Positions 22,412-30,155 of a DNA stretch of 31,822 nt are shown here, one piece after another; the stretch's first letter is position 1; each line of letters starts with the position of its first letter. The notes below the pieces were generated by a model. It was not told the DNA's origin, did not search any database, and saw nothing but the letters and a program-made list of their open reading frames with translations. The position numbers and the translations under genes were made by a program. The stretch is from an uncultured Collinsella sp. (lineage in GTDB: Bacteria > Actinomycetota > Coriobacteriia > Coriobacteriales > Coriobacteriaceae), in assembly GCA_900754445.1 (NCBI GenBank), contig CAAECW010000063.1:1-31822 (forward strand), in the 5' to 3' direction.

Positions 22412-24777
22412 GGATTCTCAAGCTCTTTAAAAAGCACGTCCTGGCACTGTTCACAGCTATCGTACTTATCGTAATCAGCTGCAACGCCGATCTGGCGCTG
22501 CCTACCTATATGAGCGACATCGTCGACGTGGGCGTGCAGCAAGGCGGTATCGCCTCGCCCGTACCCGACACCATCCGCGCCGAATCGCTCGATGACCTCG
22601 AACTCTTTATGAGCGCCAAGGACGCCAAAGCTGTGGAGGCCGTGTTTAGCAAGGCGGACAATAATGGCATTCGAACGTACAAGGGCACCGAGGAAGAGCG
22701 TGCCGATGGAGGCAAAATTGCCGACATTATGAGCCTGCCTGAGACCGTCGTGCTCGCCTTCAACCAGGGCATTGACGCCGACTCCATGGGCGACATGACC
22801 GGCGCATCCACCGAGGCAAGCGATGGCGGCGCCGCCCAGGCGATGCCCGTGCCCGAGCAAATGGCAGCGATGACACCCGAGCAGCTCGCAGAGATGCAGC
22901 AGAAGGCCGCAGCCGCGCAGAGCATGCAAAAGCAGATCGACGCCGACGGCGGTAAGATCACCATGAAGAGCCTGCGCCTGGGTCTCAAGGGCGGCCTAAT
23001 CGACCAGGGCAAGCTCGTCGAGGGCGCCAACGATATGGCAGACAAAATGGGCTCCATGTCGGGCTCCATCGTCACCCAGCGCGCCGTGAGCTACGTGCAG
23101 GACGAGTACAAGGCACAGGGCATCGACCCCGCCGACGTGCAGAACGCCTACCTGGGCCGCATGGCGACCACGATGTTTGGTCTGTGTCTGGTCTCGCTCG
23201 TCGCCACCATCCTGACCGGCGCCGTGGCTTCGCGCACCGCCTGCTCCATCGCCCGCGACCTGCGCCGCGAGACCTTCAACAAGGTTATGCACTTCTCGCC
23301 GGCCGAAGTGGGCAAGTTTAGCCAGGCCTCGCTCATCACCCGCTGCACCAACGACATTCAGCAGATCCAGATGGCCGCAACCCTGTTTATCCGCATGTGC
23401 CTGATGGCCCCCGTCATGGGCATCGTCGCCGTCATGCGCGTCCTGGCCAACCACACCGGCCTGGAGTGGACCATCGCTGTGGCCATCATCGCGGTTTCGG
23501 CTGTCGTCGGCGTGCTCATGGGCCTCACCATGCCCAAGTTCAAAAAGATGCAGAGCTTTGTTGACCGCGTGAACCTTACCGCCCGTGAGCTGCTCGACGG
23601 CCTTATGCCCATCCGCTCGTTCAACCGCGAGGAGCATGAGCTCGAGCGTTTTGACAAGGCTTCGCTCGACCTGATGACCACGCAGCTCTACACCAACCGC
23701 GCCATGAGCTTTATGATGCCGCTCATGATGCTCGTCATGAACTGCATCACCGTGCTTATCGTCTGGTTTGGCGCGCAGGGCGTGTCCGACGGCGTGATGC
23801 AGGTCGGCAACATGATGGCGTTCATCTCCTACACCATGCAGATCGTCATGGCGTTTATGATCCTCACCATGGTTTCGGTCATCCTGCCCCGCGCCGAGGT
23901 CGCAGCCGAGCGCGTGGAAGAGGTCATCACCTGCCCCACGAGCATCAACGACCCCGCCTCGCCCAAACTGCCCGCTGCCAGCGCGCCGCGCGGCGAGCTC
24001 ACCTTCCGTGACGTGAGCTTCCAGTATCCCGATGCCCGCGCAGACGTCATTAGCGGCGTGAACTTCACCACGCATGCCGGTCAGATGCTCGGCATTATTG
24101 GCTCCACGGGCTCGGGCAAGTCCACGCTTGTGCAGCTCATCCCGCGCCTGTACGACGTCACGGGCGGCAGCATTTCGCTCGACGGCATCGACGTGCGCGA
24201 CATGACCCTTTCCGAGCTGCGCCGCCGCATCGGTTATATTCCGCAGCAGGGTCGTCTGTTCTCGGGTACCGTCGAGAGCAACCTCAAGTTTGCCGGCGAC
24301 ATGGTGAGTGACGAGGATATGCGCCAGGCAGCACGCGTCGCCCAGGCGGAGGACTTTATCGCCGAGCGCGAAGACGGTTACGACTCCCCTATCAGCCAGG
24401 GCGGCTCCAATGTTTCGGGTGGTCAGCGCCAGCGTCTGGCCATCGCCCGCGCGTTGGCCAAAAAGCCCGAGGTCGTGGTGTTCGATGACTCGTTTAGCGC
24501 CCTCGACTACAAGACCGACGCGCGCCTACGCGAGGAGCTGGCCAAAAACGTTACCGACGCCGCGCTCGTGGTCGTGGCCCAGCGCATCGCGACCATCATG
24601 CACGCCGACCAGATCATCGTACTCGACGACGGTCACGTAGTGGGCACCGGCACGCACAAGGAGCTACTGCGCAGCTGCCCGGCGTACCTGGAAATCGCAC
24701 AGTCGCAGCTTTCCGCCGAGGAGCTGGGGCTTACCCAAGAAGAAATTGCAGCCGTTATGGAAGGAGGCGAGCGCTAA
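22408..24777 (+). CDS. ABC exporter half, degenerate-site subunit with large extracellular insert
   Basis: This 789-residue protein has a six-helix transmembrane domain fused to an ATPase. Helix 1 is about residues 9-31, but helix 2 starts only near 252; the roughly 210 residues between replace a loop usually about 20 long. The insert is helical, with many Q, A and M. The ATPase has Walker A GSTGSGKST (about 564-572), signature VSGGQRQR and Walker B VVVFDDSFSALD, where aspartate replaces the usual catalytic glutamate. Such a change marks the inactive site of heterodimeric exporters. The partner gene overlaps its stop by one base. The substrate is unknown, plausibly a drug, lipid or peptide. 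Confidence 0.93.
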   Translation: MRILKLFKKHVLALFTAIVLIVISCNADLALPTYMSDIVDVGVQQGGIASPVPDTIRAESLDDLELFMSAKDAKAVEAVFSKADNNGIRTYKGTEEERADGGKIADIMSLPETVVLAFNQGIDADSMGDMTGASTEASDGGAAQAMPVPEQMAAMTPEQLAEMQQKAAAAQSMQKQIDADGGKITMKSLRLGLKGGLIDQGKLVEGANDMADKMGSMSGSIVTQRAVSYVQDEYKAQGIDPADVQNAYLGRMATTMFGLCLVSLVATILTGAVASRTACSIARDLRRETFNKVMHFSPAEVGKFSQASLITRCTNDIQQIQMAATLFIRMCLMAPVMGIVAVMRVLANHTGLEWTIAVAIIAVSAVVGVLMGLTMPKFKKMQSFVDRVNLTARELLDGLMPIRSFNREEHELERFDKASLDLMTTQLYTNRAMSFMMPLMMLVMNCITVLIVWFGAQGVSDGVMQVGNMMAFISYTMQIVMAFMILTMVSVILPRAEVAAERVEEVITCPTSINDPASPKLPAASAPRGELTFRDVSFQYPDARADVISGVNFTTHAGQMLGIIGSTGSGKSTLVQLIPRLYDVTGGSISLDGIDVRDMTLSELRRRIGYIPQQGRLFSGTVESNLKFAGDMVSDEDMRQAARVAQAEDFIAEREDGYDSPISQGGSNVSGGQRQRLAIARALAKKPEVVVFDDSFSALDYKTDARLREELAKNVTDAALVVVAQRIATIMHADQIIVLDDGHVVGTGTHKELLRSCPAYLEIAQSQLSAEELGLTQEEIAAVMEGGER

Positions 24778-26633
24778 TGGCAGACGAGACCAAGACCCAA
24801 ATTCCCAAGCCCACCCGTCAGCGTGGACCCATGGGCCGCATGGGCGGCATGCGTCGCGGCGAAAAGGCCAAGGACTTTAAAGGCACCATGAGGCAGCTGC
24901 TCGGCTATATTGGCCAGCACAAGATTGCCGTGTTTGCCGCCGTCGCCTTTGCCGTGTGCTCGGTCATCTTTAACATTGTGGGGCCCAAGGTGCTCGGCCA
25001 GGTTACGACCAAGCTGTTTGAGGGCCTGGTTGCCAAAGTCAACGGTACCGGCGATGTCGACTTTAACTGGATCGCCAAGACGCTCGGCTTTTTGCTCTGC
25101 CTGTACCTGGCGAGCTCCATCTGCAGCCTCATCCAGGGCTGGCTCATGACCGGTGTCACGCAAAAGATTTGCTACCGCATGCGCAAGGAGATCGCCGCCA
25201 AGATTGCCGTCGTGCCGATGAGCTACTTCAACGGTCACAGCAAGGGCGATGTGCTCAGCCGCATCACCAACGACGTCGATACACTCGGCCAGTCGCTCAA
25301 CCAGAGCGTGACGCAGCTTATTACGTCCGTTACGCAGATTATCGGCGTGCTCGTCATGATGCTGTCGATCAGCCTGCCGCTTACCGGCGTCACCGTGCTC
25401 ACGCTGCCGGCCGCCGCGATTATCTTGATGGTGATGATTCACTTCTCGCAGCCGTACTTCCGCGAGCAGCAGCAGGTCCTGGGCACCGTCAACGGCATTA
25501 TCGAGGAGGACTTTGCCGGCCAGAACGTCATTCAGGTGTTCGATCGCGCCGAGGCCTCAATCGAGGAGTTCGACCGTCAAAACAACCGCCTCTTTATTAG
25601 TGGCTGGCGCTCGCAGTTCCTGTCGGGCCTGATGATGCCGCTTATGAGCCTGGTGGGCAACATGGGTTACGTGGGCGTCGTCGTGGTGGGCGCGCAGCTC
25701 GCGCTGACCGGCAATGCCACGCCCGGCGACATCCAGAGCTTTATCCAGTACGTTCGCAACTTTACGCAACCCGTGCAGCAGCTGGGCAACGTGAGCAACA
25801 CGATGCAGTCGATGGCAGCTGCCACCGAGCGTGTGTTTGAGTTCCTGGCCGCGCCCGAGGAGGAGCAGAAGGCCGACGCGCAGATTCCCGAGAAGCGCCC
25901 CGGCCACGTGGAGTTTGACCATGTCAAGTTTGGCTACACGCCCGACAAGACCATCATCCACGACTTTAGCTGCGAGGCGCAGCCCGGCCAGACCATCGCC
26001 ATCGTCGGCCCCACCGGCGCCGGCAAGACCACGCTCATCAAGCTGCTGCAGCGCTTTTACGACGTGGACGGCGGTTCGCTGCGCGTCGAGGGCGTCGACG
26101 TGCGCGACTGGGACCGCGCGGCGCTGCGCGGCGAGTTTGCCATGGTGCTGCAGGACACCTGGCTGTTTAACGGTACCATCCGCGAGAACATCCGTTACGG
26201 ACGCCCCGATGCAAGCGATGCCGAAGTCGAAGCCGCTGCACGTGCCGCACGCTGCGACCACTTTATCCATACGCTCGCCGGCGGTTACGACTTTATGATC
26301 AACGAGGAGGGCACCAACCTGTCGCAGGGTCAGCGCCAGCTCGTGACCATCGCCCGTGCCATTTTGGCCGACCGTCCGGCGCTGATTTTGGACGAGGCGA
26401 CCTCCAACGTTGACACTCGTACCGAGGAGCTTATTCAGCGTGCCATGGATGCGCTGATGCAAGGCCGCACCAGCTTTGTTATCGCACATCGCCTGTCCAC
26501 GATTCGCAACGCCGACGTGATCTTGGTGATCCGCGACGGCGACATCGTCGAGAAGGGCACACACGACGAGTTGCTCGCCCAGGGTGGCTTCTACGCCGAC
26601 CTGTACAACTCGCAGTTCGACGAGGCGGCGTAG
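24777..26633 (+). CDS. ABC exporter half, canonical ATPase subunit
   Basis: This 618-residue partner of the preceding gene has an N-terminal polar stretch (about 1-40), a six-helix transmembrane domain and an ATPase with Walker A GPTGAGKTT, signature LSQGQRQ and Walker B ALILDEATSNVD, keeping the catalytic glutamate. Together the two give one active and one degenerate ATP site, as in the TM287/288 and BmrCD type. The start ATG shares one base with the previous stop, with AAGGAGG upstream. A strong terminator follows at 26666. Confidence 0.94.
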   Translation: MADETKTQIPKPTRQRGPMGRMGGMRRGEKAKDFKGTMRQLLGYIGQHKIAVFAAVAFAVCSVIFNIVGPKVLGQVTTKLFEGLVAKVNGTGDVDFNWIAKTLGFLLCLYLASSICSLIQGWLMTGVTQKICYRMRKEIAAKIAVVPMSYFNGHSKGDVLSRITNDVDTLGQSLNQSVTQLITSVTQIIGVLVMMLSISLPLTGVTVLTLPAAAIILMVMIHFSQPYFREQQQVLGTVNGIIEEDFAGQNVIQVFDRAEASIEEFDRQNNRLFISGWRSQFLSGLMMPLMSLVGNMGYVGVVVVGAQLALTGNATPGDIQSFIQYVRNFTQPVQQLGNVSNTMQSMAAATERVFEFLAAPEEEQKADAQIPEKRPGHVEFDHVKFGYTPDKTIIHDFSCEAQPGQTIAIVGPTGAGKTTLIKLLQRFYDVDGGSLRVEGVDVRDWDRAALRGEFAMVLQDTWLFNGTIRENIRYGRPDASDAEVEAAARAARCDHFIHTLAGGYDFMINEEGTNLSQGQRQLVTIARAILADRPALILDEATSNVDTRTEELIQRAMDALMQGRTSFVIAHRLSTIRNADVILVIRDGDIVEKGTHDELLAQGGFYADLYNSQFDEAA

Positions 26634-26665
26634 ATACGGCCGCAGAGAAATGATGACGCCCGAGA

Positions 26666-26698
26666 ACGGGGGCGCAGGACAACCTGCGCCCCCGTTTT
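26666..26698 (+). terminator. Intrinsic terminator of the MarR-ABC operon
   Basis: A perfect 13-bp GC stem (26666-26678 with 26683-26695), loop ACAA, is followed by TTT. Confidence 0.85.
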
Positions 26699-26758
26699 GT
26701 GTCCTTCGAGCCTCGAAACGCCTTCCCTGGGACCTGATTGACGGCGCTTTCCAGACCC

Positions 26759-26990
26759 CGTGGGCAAAAAAGGGCAAATATGAGTACTGTCACCTTTTTA
26801 GCAACAGCCAAAACCACCTCAAACGACCTCTTTACGGCCCCTATACGCCTTTGAATTAATCAAAACGCCCGTTAGCAGGCTTCTGTCTGCCAATGTTAAT
26901 TAACATATTTATCACTTTGTCTATTATCTCGCTAGACGGATATGTTACTAGGTGAGCAACAGTACTCATATTTGGCATTTTTTGCCCACG
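26759..26990. repeat. Pair of 32-bp inverted repeats around an AT-rich segment
   Basis: 26759-26790 and 26959-26990 are inverted copies with two mismatches. They begin CGTGGGCAAAAAA and end ATATGAGTACTGT. The 168 bases between are AT-rich and hold no gene. This could be a MITE-like unit or two convergent extragenic elements. Confidence 0.75.
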
Positions 26991-26999
26991 GAGTGTTTC

Positions 27000-27072
27000 C
27001 TGGGGAACCGACAACAGCCTTAGGGTCCCGTGTGGCGCCACTCCCTCCCGACATCCTCCGACGTTTCCCCAG
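27000..27072. repeat. Nested palindrome upstream of DAHP synthase
   Basis: CTGGGGAA (27000-27007) pairs with TTCCCCAG (27065-27072) around an inner GTGGCGCCAC palindrome (27032-27041). The joints do not match family 1 convincingly. Confidence 0.45.
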
Positions 27073-27075
27073 ATA

Positions 27076-27114
27076 AAACCTACCAAAATAAACCTGTCCC
27101 TTTTTGGAAGGTTT
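27076..27114. repeat. REP-like hairpin with TGTCCC loop (family 3, copy 2)
   Basis: AAACCTACCAAAA (27076-27088) pairs with TTTTGGAAGGTTT (27102-27114) with one mismatch. The loop TAAACCTGTCCCT resembles the loop at 10923-10935, while the stem is unrelated. Confidence 0.6.
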
Positions 27115-27129
27115 CAGGGTGACAAGGAC

Positions 27130-27158
27130 TTGCACTTTAGCGTGCGACAGCGGATAAT
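27130..27158 (+). promoter_or_regulatory. Promoter of the DAHP synthase gene
   Basis: TTGCAC (27130-27135), a 17-base spacer and GATAAT (27153-27158) form a good sigma-70-like promoter 54 bases before the start codon. TGCAC-TTTAGC-GTGC within it is a small palindrome. Confidence 0.65.
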
Positions 27159-27212
27159 GCCGAACACTCAACAATACGCTTATTGCTCTTTCTATAGATT
27201 GAGGAGGCCCCT

Positions 27213-28244
27213 ATGGCCATGGAATTCAAACGCAAGTTGCCGATCCCCATGGAGATCCGCGAGGAAATGCCGCTTTCTGCCGAGCTTACCGCCAAAAAGC
27301 AGGCATTTGACGCCGAGGTCGCCAAAGTCTTTACCGGCGAGGACGCACGCAAGGTGCTCATCATCGGCCCGTGCTCTGCCGACCGCGAGGATTCGGTACT
27401 TGAGTACATGAACCGACTGGCCAAGACCGCCGAGGAGGTCAAGGACAAGCTCATCATCATTCCGCGCGTCTACACCAATAAGCCGCGCACCAAGGGCACC
27501 GGCTACAAGGGCCTTCTGCACAACCCCAACCCTGAGGCTCCCGACGACCTGCTCGAGGGCGTCAAGGCCATCCGCCATATGCACCTGCGTGTTATTGAGG
27601 AAACGGGCTTCTTCACCGCCGACGAGATGCTCTATCCGTCCAACTACCAGTACCTCGTTGACCTGCTGAGCTATGTTGCCGTGGGCGCACGCTCGGTCGA
27701 GAACCAGGAGCATCGTCTGGTGTCGAGCGGCATTTCGGTGCCCGTGGGCATGAAGAACCCCACCGCCGGCTCTACCACCGTCATGCTCAACTCCATTTAC
27801 GCCGCGCAGGCGCACCAGAGCTTTATCTTCCGTAACTGGGAAGTCGAGTGCGACGGCAATCCGCTCGCGCACGCCGTTATGCGTGGCTACATCGGTCTCG
27901 ATGGGCGCACCTACCCCAACTACCACTACGAACACCTGGAGCGCCTGGCCGAGCGCTACACCGAGCACGCCGGCTATGCCAATCCGGCAGCGGTCATCGA
28001 CTGCAACCACGACAACTCGGGCAAGCGCCCGCTGGAGCAGTACCGCATTTGCAAGGAGGTACTCGACAGCTGCCGCCGCAACGAGTCCATCTCCAAGCTG
28101 GTCAAGGGCTTTATGATCGAGTCCTACCTGGAGGACGGCAACCAGCCGGTCGACGGCGGCGTCTTTGGCAAGTCGATCACCGACCCGTGCCTGGGCTGGG
28201 AAAAGACCGACTACCTCATCCACGAGATCGCGGAACGTATTTAG
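27213..28244 (+). CDS. aroF: 3-deoxy-7-phosphoheptulonate synthase, class I
   Basis: This 343-residue enzyme joins phosphoenolpyruvate and erythrose-4-phosphate, the first step of the shikimate pathway to aromatic amino acids. Class I alpha features include LIIGPCSADREDSVLEYM, IPRVYTNKPRTKGTGYKG and the metal-binding cysteine and histidine segments, with IDCNHDNSGK near 260. Which end-product isozyme it is (AroF, G or H) cannot be told from this view. GAGGAGG lies five bases before the ATG. It is a single gene with its own promoter. A 12-bp hairpin starts at the last base of its stop codon. Confidence 0.94.
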   Translation: MAMEFKRKLPIPMEIREEMPLSAELTAKKQAFDAEVAKVFTGEDARKVLIIGPCSADREDSVLEYMNRLAKTAEEVKDKLIIIPRVYTNKPRTKGTGYKGLLHNPNPEAPDDLLEGVKAIRHMHLRVIEETGFFTADEMLYPSNYQYLVDLLSYVAVGARSVENQEHRLVSSGISVPVGMKNPTAGSTTVMLNSIYAAQAHQSFIFRNWEVECDGNPLAHAVMRGYIGLDGRTYPNYHYEHLERLAERYTEHAGYANPAAVIDCNHDNSGKRPLEQYRICKEVLDSCRRNESISKLVKGFMIESYLEDGNQPVDGGVFGKSITDPCLGWEKTDYLIHEIAERI

Positions 28245-28383
28245 TTACGCGGTTTTACCAAACCGCGTAACTGCTCGACGCTGCAAACCCGCCAGAACGG
28301 CAATCTGCCTTTCAGCTTCGACGGCATGACCAAAAGGTCAATGCCGCCTCGCTTCAAGGCACCTTGCTCGCTCTGGCGGGTTT
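28244..28383. repeat. Family 2 repeat, copy A
   Basis: It begins with a perfect 12-bp hairpin GTTACGCGGTTT/AAACCGCGTAAC (28244-28271, loop TACC). The first 45 bases match 31709-31753 with one difference. A second nested palindrome follows: outer 12-bp arms 28285-28296 with 28372-28383, and an inner GGCATGACC/GGTCAATGCC stem (28323-28345). The left joint CGGCAATCTGCC is at 28298-28309. It may end aroF transcription. Confidence 0.8.
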
Positions 28384-28479
28384 TCGCTGACGTTTTTCGA
28401 CCTGCATCGTTGCCAAAGTTGGCACCAATGACTAATGCGGTAACTAGCTACGTCGGTCCGCTTGACCGGCTGGGTTTCT

Positions 28480-28563
28480 GAGGTGCGGCAGATTCCCGCG
28501 AAAGAGGAGGGCATAGACCTTAAGGGTCATGCCCGACGATTGAAGGGCAAGGTGCCGTGCCTC
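28480..28563. repeat. Family 2 repeat, copy C (inverted)
   Basis: The outer stem GAGGtgCGGCA/TGCCGtgCCTC encloses an inner stem at 28509-28534 with loop TTAAG. Read on the minus strand it shares TTCAATCGTCGG and CCCTCCTCTTTC with copy B (31709-31822) and the GGCATGACC stem with copy A. It lies just after the agmatine deiminase stop. Confidence 0.75.
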
Positions 28564-28577
28564 GGGAAGACAGACAG

Positions 28578-29783
28578 TTACGCCGAGGGTTCCTGCTGCG
28601 TAATGCAGTGGATATTTCCACCACCGAAGACGACCTGCTCGGACTGAACGCCGACGCACTTGTAGACGCCCTCGCCCCAGACCTCGTCGTAGATCTTCTG
28701 GAGCGTGTCAACGGCAAGCTGATCGTTCTCGTCGCCGTACTGCGGGACGATAACGCCGTGGTTGGTGACCAGGTAGTTCATGTAGGAGGCGATCAGCGGC
28801 TCGTTGGCAACGCGCGGCTCGGCGTTCTCGTCGGCATCGATGGTGTCGCAGGAAGCCTGGTCCATGAACAGCGGGTTCACAGGCATACAGAGCTTGTAGA
28901 CCTTCATCTTGCGGCCCTTGGCGTCAACGGCGTTGGAGAGGGTCTCGTAGACAGCGTGGCACTGCTCGTAGAACGGATACTCGGGATCGTCGGTCCAGAT
29001 GCAAGCCATGACGCCCGGAGCGATGAACGTAGCGACATCATCGATGTGGCCGTTGGTCTCCTCGGGGTCGATGCCCTCCTTAACCCAGATGACCTTCTCG
29101 ACACCCAGGTAATCCTTGAGGTGCTCGTCCATATAGGCGCGAAGTTCCTCACTCCAGGGCTCAAACTTCCTCTTGAACTTGGGCCAGATGGACTCGGGAT
29201 CCTCTTCCTCCTCCAGAACCGCAGAGCAGGTGCGGCCTGGGGAAAGCAGGCACTGGTCGGTCACGACCACAGTGCCTTCGCCGTCGACGGTAATGGAACC
29301 GCCCTCGAGGATCATGTCATCGGGACGATAGCGACGGCAGCCGGAAAGCTCAGCCATCTTAAGGGCAATCTGCTCGTCCTTGTCCCACGGGAAATAGAGG
29401 CCGTCGACGAGGCCGCCGTAGGCGTTGAAGTGCCAGTGGTTGGCGCGCTTATCGCCCTTGCCATTGATAACAAAAGTGGCAGCGGTGTCGCGGAACCAAG
29501 CGTCGTCGGTGGTCATCTCGATAACGGTGACGTTCTCGTCTTCCTCAAAGGCGGCCTTGCAGTTGGCGTAGTCGGCCTGGTTTGCGCACATGGTGACCGG
29601 GGTGAACTCGGCGATGGCGCGAGCGATGGCGGCATACTGCTTCTGAGCCGGCTTGGCGCCGTGGGCCCAGGTGTCGGTGCGGTGGGGCCAACCCATCCAC
29701 ACGCGATCCTGCGGAGCGAACTCAGCGGGCATAAAGAAGCCGTCGGCCTTAGGGGTGGACTCGGACTCGGTGATCGTACGCAT
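28578..29783 (-). CDS. aguA: Agmatine deiminase
   Basis: This 401-residue cytosolic enzyme converts agmatine to N-carbamoylputrescine and ammonia. Motifs: N-terminal MPAEFAPQDRVWMGWPHR, TTDDAWFRDTAATFV with substrate-binding acids, EGGSITVDGEG, the catalytic His/Asp NGHIDD, and the nucleophilic cysteine in GGGNIHCITQQEP near the C-terminus. The ATG at 29783 has GGAGG about nine bases upstream; longer frames have no support. The permease upstream on the same strand probably supplies agmatine. No carbamoylputrescine amidase or carbamoyltransferase is seen in the window, so the next step is encoded elsewhere. Confidence 0.95.
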   Translation of the reverse strand: MRTITESESTPKADGFFMPAEFAPQDRVWMGWPHRTDTWAHGAKPAQKQYAAIARAIAEFTPVTMCANQADYANCKAAFEEDENVTVIEMTTDDAWFRDTAATFVINGKGDKRANHWHFNAYGGLVDGLYFPWDKDEQIALKMAELSGCRRYRPDDMILEGGSITVDGEGTVVVTDQCLLSPGRTCSAVLEEEEDPESIWPKFKRKFEPWSEELRAYMDEHLKDYLGVEKVIWVKEGIDPEETNGHIDDVATFIAPGVMACIWTDDPEYPFYEQCHAVYETLSNAVDAKGRKMKVYKLCMPVNPLFMDQASCDTIDADENAEPRVANEPLIASYMNYLVTNHGVIVPQYGDENDQLAVDTLQKIYDEVWGEGVYKCVGVQSEQVVFGGGNIHCITQQEPSA

Positions 29784-30066
29784 AAGATTTCCTCCAAATC
29801 GAACGATCGCTTGCTGCGGGCGGGTTACCCTCAGCCTAAAACCAAGAGATGGTAGGCGCCCATTCCCCGGCAAAGGTCGGGGCGCCTGGCACCGGTTTTC
29901 ACGGATGTCGCACCGGCAAGCGACGACGTAACCCGGTGCACGGAGACAAAACGCACGAAGGATACGGAAGAGAGATTGGGGCGGGCGGTGGTTACCGGAG
30001 CAATAGCTCACACCCACCTCAGAGAAAGGTTAGCAAACCTGTTGCTTGGGCACGCCTCCGAAGAGG
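29784..30066 (-). promoter_or_regulatory. Structured leader upstream of agmatine deiminase
   Basis: No gene is seen here. Stable hairpins include AGGCGCC/GGCGCCT (29854-29860 with 29881-29887). One CCGGTG (29933-29938) can pair with either of two CACCGG copies (29911-29916 or 29890-29895), so two alternative folds are possible. It matches no riboswitch I recognise. Confidence 0.45.
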
Positions 30067-30155
30067 CTAGAGCGTCCCGAGTCGGGAGCGACAAGCCCGA
30101 CGAAGCGTACGTTGGTACGCGAGGAAGGTTGGAGCCCCGAATCCGGGTGCTCTAG
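30067..30155 (-). other. Cloverleaf-like structure at the permease stop
   Basis: CTAGAGC (30067-30073) pairs with GCTCTAG (30149-30155), which overlaps the stop codon. Inside are three hairpins: TCCCG/CGGGA, GCGTAC/GTACGC with loop GTTG (30105-30120), and CCCG/CGGG. It may be a terminator, an RNA-stability element or a REP-like unit. Confidence 0.55.

Noticed and set aside
25557..26777. A 406-codon minus-strand frame opposite the second ABC gene
   Set aside because: It covers conserved ATPase motifs on the other strand and has the composition of a GC-rich shadow frame.
29784..30066. Guanidine (ykkC) riboswitch
   Set aside because: The position next to agmatine metabolism was suggestive, but the conserved ykkC core bases could not be found on either strand.
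30067..30155. tRNA gene
   Set aside because: There is a cloverleaf outline but no T-loop GTTCGANTC sequence, no proper anticodon arm and no CCA context.
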